NCBI RefSeq assembly: GCF_050873445.1
Contig: NZ_JBNMIU010000040.1
Location: 1-22,066 of the forward strand
Length of the DNA: 22,066 bases
Direction of reading: 5' to 3'
From: Acidaminococcus sp050873445
Lineage (GTDB): Bacteria > Bacillota > Negativicutes > Acidaminococcales > Acidaminococcaceae
Shown here piece by piece: positions 16,386 to 21,929 of the stretch. The notes under the pieces were generated by a model. The model searched no databases and was not told where the DNA came from. It saw only the letters and a program-made list of their open reading frames with translations. The position numbers were made by a program, and so were the translations under genes. Position 1 is the stretch's first letter; the number at the start of each line of letters is the position of its first letter.

Positions 16386-16429
16386 CCCCTACGGAGCTGC
16401 ATCGGAAATTCGATTTGAATCCGTAGGGA
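16386..16429. repeat. 44-nt inverted repeat, copy 2
   Basis: CCCCTACGG (16386-16394) and CCGTAGGGA (16421-16429) enclose 26 bases, the same geometry as the element at 15792-15835. The right arm is also the start of the first 80-bp tandem unit, so hairpin and array share sequence. Confidence 0.6.
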
Positions 16430-16650
16430 CGGTCCATAAGGGACGTCCGTTCCCAGATCTGGCAGTCAAAATTCCATCCTGCCAAAGTTCCGATTCGAAT
16501 CCGTAGGGATGGCCCATGAGGGACGTCCGTTCCCAGGTCTGGCAGTCAAAATTCCATCCCGCCAAAGTTCCGATTCGAATCCGTAGGGATGGCCCATGAG
16601 GGACGTCCGTTCCCAGATTCCATGCGTCAAAATTCCGATCATAATCCGTA
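16411..16650 (+). repeat. Tandem repeat array, about 80-bp period, 2.6 units
   Basis: Units begin at 16411, 16491 and 16571, each opening with CGATTYGAATCCGTAGGGA. Units 1 and 2 agree at about 74 of 80 positions. Unit 3 is identical to unit 2 for its first 46 bases, then diverges and shortens, and merges into the 50-bp repeat at 16643. Eighty is not a multiple of three and no frame is open through it, so it is not coding. There are no unique spacers, so it is not CRISPR. Confidence 0.85.
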
Positions 16651-16692
16651 GTGGTTTACCAAGACCGGCGAAGCCGTGTCGCCCGGTAAACC
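16643..16692 (+). repeat. 50-bp direct repeat, copy B
   Basis: This is the second copy of the element at 15824-15873, same orientation, 49 of 50 bases identical, 819 bases away. It directly abuts the end of the tandem array on its left and the bioB promoter region on its right. Confidence 0.85.
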
Positions 16693-16716
16693 TTCTCTCC
16701 AGGTTCAGTTATTTAC

Positions 16717-16743
16717 GTTAACCTCATTAAAATTTATGTTGAC
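16717..16743 (+). promoter_or_regulatory. Possible BirA (biotin repressor) operator
   Basis: GTTAAC (16717-16722) and GTTGAC (16738-16743) are separated by 15 bases. Firmicute BirA sites are inverted halves of the form TTGTTAAC and GTTAACAA with a similar spacing. The left half fits well (ACGTTAACC), the right half poorly. The right half overlaps the bioB -35 box, the place expected for a repressor. Weak match, good context. Confidence 0.35.
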
Positions 16744-16767
16744 GCTATTTTGTCATTTTCATATAAT
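16739..16767 (+). promoter_or_regulatory. Promoter of bioB
   Basis: -35 TTGACG (16739-16744), a 17-base spacer, and a perfect -10 TATAAT (16762-16767). Transcription would start near 16774, about 25 bases before the ATG at 16799. Confidence 0.8.
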
Positions 16768-16798
16768 ACAAATTATACTATATATTATACCAGAAGGG

Positions 16799-17779
16799 AT
16801 GAGCATATTGAAGAGCGAAGCATTGCGTGCGTTGACTGACCGGATTATCGATGGGTACCGTCTGAAGCAGACCGACCCGGAAGTACAGGACCTTTTGACC
16901 CAGCCCCTGGACGAACTCCAGAAAGAAGCCGGCCGGCTGCAGACCCACTTCTGCGGCAACCACGTGGATTTCTGCACCATCATCAACGCCCGCAGCGGCC
17001 GCTGTGGCGAAAACTGCAAATACTGCGCCCAGGCAGCCTGCCATCACACCGGGTGTGAAGAATACGGCTTCCTGGACGAGGATGAAATCATGAAGACCGC
17101 CAAAGCCGACCAGGACGCCGGAGCCAACCGGTTCGCCATGGTCACCAGCGGCCGTGCCCTGGCAGGCAAAGATTTCGAAAAGGCCCTGACCATCTACAGC
17201 CATATGCGTGACAAGCTGACCATCGATCTGTGCGCCTCCCACGGTATCATCAGTCGTGAGCAGCTGCACCGTCTCCGCCAGGCCGGTGTCACCAGCTACC
17301 ACCACAACATCGAAACCAGCCGCCGTTTCTTCCCCCACATCTGCACCACCCATACCTTTGACGACCGGATCCGCACCATCAAAGCCGCCCAGGCCGAAGG
17401 CATGTGCGTGTGCTCCGGCGGCATCATCGGCATGGGAGAAACCTGGCAGGATCGGCTCGACATGGCCTTCACCCTGCAGAGCCTGGGGATCGAATCCATC
17501 CCCATCAATGCTCTGATGGCCATCCCCGGCACCGGCATGGAAGGCCGCAAGCCCCTGCCCGCCGATGACATCCTGCGGACCATCGCCATTTTCCGGTTCA
17601 TCAACCCCACCGCCAACATCCGCCTGGCCGCCGGCCGCAAACTGCTGCCCCAGAATGGTGCCACGGCCCTGAAGAGCGGCGCCTCCGCCTCCATCACCGG
17701 CAATATGCTGACTACCAGCGGGACCACCATTAAAGAAGATATGGAAATGCTCAAGGAACTGGGCCTGACCAACCGGTAA
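16799..17779 (+). CDS. bioB: Biotin synthase (radical SAM), lacking one classical cluster cysteine
   Basis: BioB inserts sulfur into dethiobiotin. The 326-residue product has the radical-SAM cluster motif C69-x3-C73-x2-C76 and BioB signatures SYHHNIETS, TTHTFDDR, CSGGIIGMGE and NIRLAAGR (R275). Of the auxiliary-cluster ligands known from E. coli, the counterparts of C128 (C145, IDLC) and C188 (C205, VCSGG) are kept, but the C97 position is alanine (NRFAMVTSGR, A113). Extra cysteines occur at 81, 86 and 203. This fits the second type of BioB reported from obligate anaerobes. The start is uncertain: AGAAGGG touches the ATG at 16799, while TTG 16808 is nine bases from it. A terminator follows. 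No other biotin gene is nearby. Confidence 0.92.
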   Translation: MSILKSEALRALTDRIIDGYRLKQTDPEVQDLLTQPLDELQKEAGRLQTHFCGNHVDFCTIINARSGRCGENCKYCAQAACHHTGCEEYGFLDEDEIMKTAKADQDAGANRFAMVTSGRALAGKDFEKALTIYSHMRDKLTIDLCASHGIISREQLHRLRQAGVTSYHHNIETSRRFFPHICTTHTFDDRIRTIKAAQAEGMCVCSGGIIGMGETWQDRLDMAFTLQSLGIESIPINALMAIPGTGMEGRKPLPADDILRTIAIFRFINPTANIRLAAGRKLLPQNGATALKSGASASITGNMLTTSGTTIKEDMEMLKELGLTNR

Positions 17780-17785
17780 AACAAC

Positions 17786-17823
17786 AAAAGAGGACTGCCG
17801 CCGCAGCGACAGTCCTCTTTTTT
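17786..17823. terminator. Bidirectional terminator between bioB and rubrerythrin
   Basis: AAAAGAGGACTG (17786-17797) pairs perfectly with CAGTCCTCTTTT (17810-17821), followed by more T. A and T runs on both sides let it serve the converging bioB and rubrerythrin genes, whose stops flank it closely. Confidence 0.9.
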
Positions 17824-17829
17824 ATGCTC

Positions 17830-18372
17830 TTAGAAGCATTCGCAGTTGACCATGAAATAGGATTTCGGATGAGCGCAGACCGGGCATACTTCCGGAGCCT
17901 TTTCAGCTTCTACGATATGGCCGCAGTTGGAACAGATCCATACGGTCTTCTCACTGCGCTGGAACATAGTCCCGTCTTCCACTTTCTTCAGCAGGGCTCT
18001 GTACCGTTCTTCATGGTGTTTTTCAATAGCACCCACAGCCTTGAATTTGTAGGCCAGATCCTTGAAGCCTTCTTTTTCAGCCGTTTCAGCAAATTCCTTG
18101 TACATTTCGGTCCATTCATGGTTTTCGCCGGCAGCAGCATCTTTCAGGTTGGCTACCGTATCAGGGATGGAACCGCCATGCAGGGCCTTGAACCAGATTT
18201 TGGCATGTTCTTTTTCGTTGCCGGAAGTTTCCAGGAAGTTTTGGGCAACCCGTTCATAGCCTTCCTTCTTGGCAACACTTGCATAATAACCATATTTGTT
18301 ATAAGCCTGGGATTCACCAGCAAAAGCCGTCCACAGATTTTTTTCAGTTTGAGAACCTTTCAATTCAGCCAT
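17830..18372 (-). CDS. rbr: Rubrerythrin
   Basis: Rubrerythrin reduces hydrogen peroxide in the cytoplasm of anaerobes using electrons passed through a rubredoxin domain. The 180-residue protein has an N-terminal ferritin-like diiron domain with E20 (FAGESQA), E53 and H56 (NEKEH), E83 and E86 (GENHEW), E117 and H120 (AIEKHHEERY), and a C-terminal rubredoxin-like iron site C147-x2-C150 and C163-x2-C166. Two more cysteines (177, 179) lie at the extreme C-terminus. I start at the ATG at 18372, eight bases from GAGGAGG; an in-frame TTG two codons earlier is too close. It has its own promoter and shares a terminator with bioB. Confidence 0.95.
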   Translation of the reverse strand: MAELKGSQTEKNLWTAFAGESQAYNKYGYYASVAKKEGYERVAQNFLETSGNEKEHAKIWFKALHGGSIPDTVANLKDAAAGENHEWTEMYKEFAETAEKEGFKDLAYKFKAVGAIEKHHEERYRALLKKVEDGTMFQRSEKTVWICSNCGHIVEAEKAPEVCPVCAHPKSYFMVNCECF

Positions 18373-18442
18373 TGTCAATTCCTCCTCTACATCCTTGTCG
18401 TCTGTTGATCGGGTGGATTTTCGTTCCCCTCACTATAAGGTT

Positions 18443-18471
18443 AGTGTACCGCAAACCTAGAAAATATTCAA
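18443..18471 (-). promoter_or_regulatory. Promoter of the rubrerythrin gene
   Basis: On the minus strand: -35 TTGAAT (18471-18466), a 17-base spacer, -10 TACACT (18448-18443). The leader is about 65 bases. I see no clear PerR-type inverted repeat around it. Confidence 0.7.
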
Positions 18472-18494
18472 GCCTTTTTAATAATTATTTTTAT

Positions 18495-19787
18495 TTAGTT
18501 GATTGTCATACTTCGATCGATCCGATCCAGCAGGCTTTCCGTGGTGGATTTTTTCGTTTTGCCAGATTCCGCAGCAGCCTTCCTGGCAGGATCTTTGAGG
18601 GCCGTCTCTTTCTTCACAGGTGCTGCCTTTTTCCTGCGCCGCTGGCTGCGCCTCTGTTCCAGATTGTCCTTCTGCTCACTGGCAGGCTGCACTTTCCGTT
18701 CTCCCCGGATGCCCTCCCAGAAGATCCGCACCGGCAAATTGGAGGACCCGGGAGGCGAGAAGAAGAACGTGCCGCTCCTGCCGGCAGGTACTACGCCCAG
18801 TTTCATGGTTTCTCCATCCCCGTTCCAGCCGAAAGACTGCCGGTCATCGGGAATCCGAATATATTTGGCCGTTTCCCCGCTCAGGCTCAGTACCCCTTCT
18901 CCGGCATAGGCACCTCCGTAGGGATTGAACCGCAACTGGGTCGCACTGTTGCCCCGGGTCTGGAAATTCACCGCATACATGACCCCGTAGTTGCCATAAT
19001 CCACCACCGGTTCATTCCGGGTCACATCGATGCCCCGTACGTAGGGATCCTCTACATCGTCTGCCAGCTTCACGCCCCAGATTTCCCCTCTGTCCGCTGG
19101 AAAGGCACCGGGCAGAGTCACCGTTACATCGGCTCCTTCAAAGGTACCCCGCAGCACATGGTCCCCTTCGTCCGGCGGCAAAATGGAATATACTTCCGCC
19201 GAAATCCGGGGATCTGCATCCACGGGCATCATAATGAAAGAAACTTCCACCGGTTTGTCGAATTTCAGATCCACAATGCCCGTGACCAGTTCCTGCGGAT
19301 GCAGGATATAACCCCTGCCGTTGTTCAGGATATCCCGTGGACCATCCAGCACCAGCCTGCGGCCATTGGGAACCGAGCTGTAGTATTTCATCTGGGCTTC
19401 CCTGCCAGCCGCCAGCCAGTCCTCGTTGGGCCGGGAGATGCCGTTTCTGCCAAAGGACACAGCTGTAGAACGGATGGTGGTCCGCCGCAGCATCACTGCC
19501 AGCCGCTTGTCCGTCCCTGTATCATTCACATGGTGGAAAAACAGACGCACCGGACCGCTTACCGTATCCCTGTACATGATGCCGATTTTACCCACCATTT
19601 CCGGACTGTCCGAGAAAATCAGTTTCGGACCCCCGTGGGTGATATTTCCCTGGATCTGCCGGTAATAGGGTACCCCATCCTGCCAGGCCAGATCCTGTAC
19701 ATCCGAAGCAGAAGCTCCGTTCCCCCAGGGGAGCAAAAGTACCACTCCGGCACAAAGAAAGCCAATCAATCGCTTGAATCCATTCAA
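18495..19787 (-). CDS. Secreted protein of unknown function with basic C-terminal tail
   Basis: I do not recognise a characterised family. The 430-residue product begins with a good signal peptide (MNGFKRLIGFLCAGVVLLLP, likely cut after GASA). The mature part is beta-rich in appearance, with stretches such as LIFSDSPEMVGKIGIMYRDT, VRLFFHHVND and VNFQTRGNSATQLRFNPYGG, and has no cysteine and no further membrane segment. From about residue 365 it becomes a low-complexity, Lys/Arg/Ala-rich tail (RRSQRRRKKAAPVKKE), which might contact the negatively charged envelope. The start is a TTG eight bases after GGAGG; an ATG five codons earlier has that GGAGG inside its own codons and no site before it. 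It has its own promoter and no operon partner. Confidence 0.8.
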   Translation of the reverse strand: MNGFKRLIGFLCAGVVLLLPWGNGASASDVQDLAWQDGVPYYRQIQGNITHGGPKLIFSDSPEMVGKIGIMYRDTVSGPVRLFFHHVNDTGTDKRLAVMLRRTTIRSTAVSFGRNGISRPNEDWLAAGREAQMKYYSSVPNGRRLVLDGPRDILNNGRGYILHPQELVTGIVDLKFDKPVEVSFIMMPVDADPRISAEVYSILPPDEGDHVLRGTFEGADVTVTLPGAFPADRGEIWGVKLADDVEDPYVRGIDVTRNEPVVDYGNYGVMYAVNFQTRGNSATQLRFNPYGGAYAGEGVLSLSGETAKYIRIPDDRQSFGWNGDGETMKLGVVPAGRSGTFFFSPPGSSNLPVRIFWEGIRGERKVQPASEQKDNLEQRRSQRRRKKAAPVKKETALKDPARKAAAESGKTKKSTTESLLDRIDRSMTIN

Positions 19788-19839
19788 AAAAACTGCCTCC
19801 ATTTTTACTTCATTGTCTGCTGTCCAGCAAACATTTTTT

Positions 19840-19867
19840 ATTGTACCACATTGGAACTGTTTTTTAA
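19840..19867 (-). promoter_or_regulatory. Possible promoter of the secreted-protein gene
   Basis: On the minus strand: -10 TACAAT (19845-19840) and a weak -35 TTAAAA (19867-19862) with a 16-base spacer. It is divergent from the racemase promoter, with about 40 bases between them. Confidence 0.45.
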
Positions 19868-19905
19868 TTATTTTCAGAAGACGTACAAAAATCAGGTTAA
19901 TCCCC

Positions 19906-19934
19906 TTGTATAATCCCCCCTGGCTCGCTATAAT
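19906..19934 (+). promoter_or_regulatory. Promoter of the CntK-like racemase gene
   Basis: -35 TTGTAT (19906-19911), a 17-base spacer, -10 TATAAT (19929-19934). A second TATAAT follows at 19940-19945. The leader would be about 80 bases, AT-rich, with AAGTTATGAAAAATTAAGTTATGGAA as two near-repeats of AAGTTATG but no clear riboswitch fold. Confidence 0.65.
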
Positions 19935-20020
19935 TAAAGTATAATTTTAAGTTATGAAAAATTAAGTTATGGAAATATTTGAAGTATTCATGATACACAA
20001 CGCCAGAAAGGAAGTTGCCT

Positions 20021-20827
20021 ATGAAAATCCGAACTGTACAAGCCGACCCCAGCGGCAACGTCACCTTGTTCGTCCTGGATCCGGTGGAGCCGCAGCAACG
20101 CAGGAAATTGAACGAAGAGCTCCTGGCCAGTGACTCTTCCATTGAACAGGTTGGATGCCTGTCCATGGTGGAAGGCCAGCCCAAAGTGGACATGATGGGC
20201 GGCGAATTCTGCGGCAATGCCACCCGCAGCGCCGGTGCCTATGCCCTGCATGTCCTGGGCGAAAAAGAAAGGGATTTCCAGGTCACCTGCAGCGGCTGCG
20301 ACAAACCCCTGCCCGTCCATGCCAGGAAAGTACGTGAAAACAACTACCAGGCCAGCGTAGAACTGCCCCCTCCCCTTTCCCTGTCCAGGCGGAGCCTTTC
20401 CTATGACCGGGAAAGCGTAGAATGCCAGGAAATCGTGCTGCCCGGCATCACCCATTACGTGCATTTCACCCTGAACGTGGATGAAATCGACCAGGATGAA
20501 TTTTTTTATTCCCTCCAGCGGGAAATTTCCCGGGGACCGGAACCGGAAGCTTATGGACTCATGCTGGTGGAAATCAGCACGTTGAAAGTGATTCCCATTG
20601 TCTATGTCACCGCCACGGGGACCCTGTATCACGAAAAGAGCTGTGGCAGCGGATCCGCCGCCGTAGCTGCTGCTCTGGCCCAGCGTCAGAAAAGGTCCGT
20701 GGGATCGTCCTTGTTGGAACCCGGCGGCCGCATCGACATCGAAGCCTACTGGAAAGACGACCAGATCACCGGCATGGCCATTGGTGGTCCTGTGAAGCTG
20801 GGCGAAGTCAAGACTTTGGACGTATGA
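20021..20827 (+). CDS. DapF-fold amino-acid racemase, CntK/histidine racemase-like
   Basis: The 268-residue protein has the two-cysteine architecture of PLP-independent DapF-type epimerases: C64 in GGEFCGNATRS and C208 in KSCGSGSAAV, 144 residues apart as in DapF. The motif wording, however, departs from true DapF (which reads MCGNGxRC and HGxGNDF) and agrees with the staphylopine-pathway histidine racemase CntK as I recall it: PSGNxT near the N-terminus, EFCGNAT, a SGC segment (91-93) and SCGSG. It is therefore more likely an amino-acid racemase, perhaps for histidine, than the lysine-pathway enzyme. I start at ATG 20021, six bases after AAGGAAG. No cntL- or cntM-like gene is adjacent, so a full opine-metallophore pathway is not seen here. 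Confidence 0.75.
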   Translation: MKIRTVQADPSGNVTLFVLDPVEPQQRRKLNEELLASDSSIEQVGCLSMVEGQPKVDMMGGEFCGNATRSAGAYALHVLGEKERDFQVTCSGCDKPLPVHARKVRENNYQASVELPPPLSLSRRSLSYDRESVECQEIVLPGITHYVHFTLNVDEIDQDEFFYSLQREISRGPEPEAYGLMLVEISTLKVIPIVYVTATGTLYHEKSCGSGSAAVAAALAQRQKRSVGSSLLEPGGRIDIEAYWKDDQITGMAIGGPVKLGEVKTLDV

Positions 20828-20833
20828 TTTTTC

Positions 20834-20862
20834 TTGACAGGAAAATAGTGCCATGGTAAAAT
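20834..20862 (+). promoter_or_regulatory. Promoter of tRNA-Leu
   Basis: Consensus -35 TTGACA (20834-20839), a 17-base spacer, and -10 TAAAAT (20857-20862). The transcript would start about 20 bases before the tRNA. Confidence 0.85.
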
Positions 20863-20889
20863 AATTATATTGTGATGTATATCGCAAGT

Positions 20890-20976
20890 GCCGAAGTGGC
20901 GGAATTGGCAGACGCACTTGACTCAAAATCAAGCGTCCCAAAAGACGTGCCGGTTCGAGTCCGGCCTTCGGCACCA
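20890..20976 (+). tRNA. tRNA-Leu, anticodon CAA
   Basis: The acceptor arms GCCGAAG (20890-20896) and CTTCGGC (20966-20972) pair perfectly, followed by A and an encoded CCA. The anticodon stem CTTGA/TCAAG closes the loop CTCAAAA, giving anticodon CAA for UUG codons. A long variable arm (CGTC paired with GACG) marks it as a class II leucine tRNA, and the T-arm has GGTTCGAGTCC. It is a single tRNA with its own promoter and terminator. Confidence 0.97.
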
Positions 20977-20988
20977 AATTCATCAACC

Positions 20989-21018
20989 AGACCTGTTGCG
21001 CAGCAGCAGGTCTTTTTT
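20989..21018 (+). terminator. Terminator of tRNA-Leu
   Basis: AGACCTG (20989-20995) pairs with CAGGTCT (21007-21013); the stem can extend inward with TTGC/GCAG. A run of six T follows (21013-21018). Confidence 0.85.
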
Positions 21019-21061
21019 GTGGTTTCTGGCCGATAAGGCACCTTTAGCCGAAGGATCATTC

Positions 21062-21331
21062 CTATCGATTGATCCACTCATTCACCTTCCGGTTATAATA
21101 CTCATTCTTTTTCTTCTGCACCCATTTGTCCCGTTCATCGCAGATGGCCAGCATTTCGTCCACCATTTCTTCTGCCGTGGGCGGCTGCACCCGCAGCACA
21201 TACTGCAGCATCCGCTCTACCGTACTCTCTGTCCCCAGGTTCCGGGCCATCAGTTCGCCCAGCTCGGCCGGGTATCCAAGGTCGGTGACAGCAGTGACGA
21301 GAGCGTTGGTCAAAGATTCGAGTCGCGTCAT
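21062..21331 (-). CDS. Small hypothetical protein, probably all-helical
   Basis: I do not recognise this 89-residue protein. It has no membrane segment, signal peptide or cysteine pair (one Cys, in AICDERD). It is highly charged and should be mostly helical, with a basic end (KWVQKKKNEYYNRKVNEW). The gene is credible because AAAGGAGG lies six bases before the ATG and the composition matches neighbouring genes. It stands alone, converging on the tRNA-Leu terminator, with no clear promoter in the repeat-like sequence upstream. Confidence 0.65.
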   Translation of the reverse strand: MTRLESLTNALVTAVTDLGYPAELGELMARNLGTESTVERMLQYVLRVQPPTAEEMVDEMLAICDERDKWVQKKKNEYYNRKVNEWINR

Positions 21332-21358
21332 GAGATTCCTCCTTTGGTCAAATGGAAA

Positions 21359-21394
21359 TTAGTGATTAGTGGTTAGAGTGGTTAGTGATTAGTG
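21359..21394. repeat. TTAGTG-type direct repeats
   Basis: The 13-mer TTAGTGATTAGTG occurs at 21359-21371 and 21382-21394, with GGTTAGAGTGG between. Looser copies follow at about 21430-21450 (TAGTGGGTGGTGGTCAGTGG), and GGTAGTGATTGGTG is at 11545-11558. Between them an AT-rich hairpin (TTTCAT 21404-21409, ATGAAA 21416-21421) is followed on the minus strand by a T run and may end the four-helix-bundle gene transcript. Confidence 0.7.
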
Positions 21395-21466
21395 AAAAAA
21401 CAATTTCATAGCCGCATGAAAAGCAATAGCTAGTGGGTGGTGGTCAGTGGATATTGAAGGAACTCT

Positions 21467-21838
21467 TTACTCTGCTTTGCTCTTCAGGGTTTTAATCAGG
21501 GAGTTCAGAAGCCTGCCAATTTCATCACTATCTTCTTTTAAGTTTCTAAGTTTCTTTTCATCGATATATCCAAAGCTTTGGCATAACAGCAAATGGGTCA
21601 TCAGTTCTGCATTGGATCCTCTGGCAATATAAAGAAAATGGACAAAATCTTTTGTGGTTTTTCTTGCCTGCCCTTCTGCAATATTCGAAGGAATGGAAAC
21701 AACTGCCCTGCGCATCTGATCGCCAAGTGCATATTTTTCTTCCGGTGGCAGGCTCCAGACAAAGTGATAAATGCTTTTTGCCAATTCCATCGATTTCTGC
21801 CAAACGACCAAGTCCTGATAAGTTACGATTTTTGCCAT
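21467..21838 (-). CDS. Four-helix-bundle protein (23S rRNA IVP / S23 family)
   Basis: The 123-residue product shows the family pattern: DLVVWQKSMELAKSIYHFVW in helix one, LGDQMRRAVVSIPSNIAEG (the signature stretch), then DFVHFLYIARGSNAELMTHLL and a C-terminal LLNSLIKTLKS helix. Members were first seen inside intervening sequences of 23S rRNA and occur as free-standing genes in many bacteria; relatives act as nucleic-acid-binding accessory proteins in diversity-generating retroelements. No rRNA, reverse transcriptase or variable repeat is present here, so its role is unknown. I start at ATG 21838, eight bases after AGGAG; an in-frame upstream extension of 22 residues overlaps the promoter. Confidence 0.85.
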   Translation of the reverse strand: MAKIVTYQDLVVWQKSMELAKSIYHFVWSLPPEEKYALGDQMRRAVVSIPSNIAEGQARKTTKDFVHFLYIARGSNAELMTHLLLCQSFGYIDEKKLRNLKEDSDEIGRLLNSLIKTLKSKAE

Positions 21839-21884
21839 AAGGTCAACTCCTTCAGCATCGATTTTTCGTACATCCAATAGTTTT

Positions 21885-21893
21885 ATTATAGCA
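21885..21893 (-). promoter_or_regulatory. Extended -10 promoter of the four-helix-bundle gene
   Basis: On the minus strand TGC-TATAAT is a full extended -10. A TTGCTT lies 19 bases further upstream as a loose -35. The leader would be about 40 bases. Confidence 0.5.
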
Positions 21894-21929
21894 AATCCAT
21901 TCAAGCAAGAAGCAATACCGTTTCCTATA

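Larger units (their letters stand above)
16282..16798. other. 517-base non-coding region, repeat-rich
   Basis: From left to right it holds the glutaredoxin leader, a compound hairpin (outer TCTGCC/GGCAGA, inner TTTTGCC/GGCAAAA, about 16344-16385), the second 44-nt inverted repeat, an 80-bp tandem array, the second 50-bp repeat and the AT-rich bioB promoter with a possible BirA site. No coding frame with a ribosome site is visible. Confidence 0.7.

Noticed and set aside
16411..16650. CRISPR array
   Set aside because: The whole 80-bp unit repeats with no unique spacers of even length, and no cas gene is nearby.
16676..16798. Longer bioB start with a 41-residue N-terminal extension
   Set aside because: The extension runs through the promoter (TTGACG/TATAAT) and encodes a hydrophobic stretch unlike BioB.
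20021..20827. Annotation as diaminopimelate epimerase (dapF)
   Set aside because: Both cysteines fit the fold, but the surrounding motifs follow CntK-type racemases and not DapF.
21467..21838. Diversity-generating retroelement accessory gene
   Set aside because: No reverse transcriptase, template repeat or variable repeat is present near the four-helix-bundle gene.
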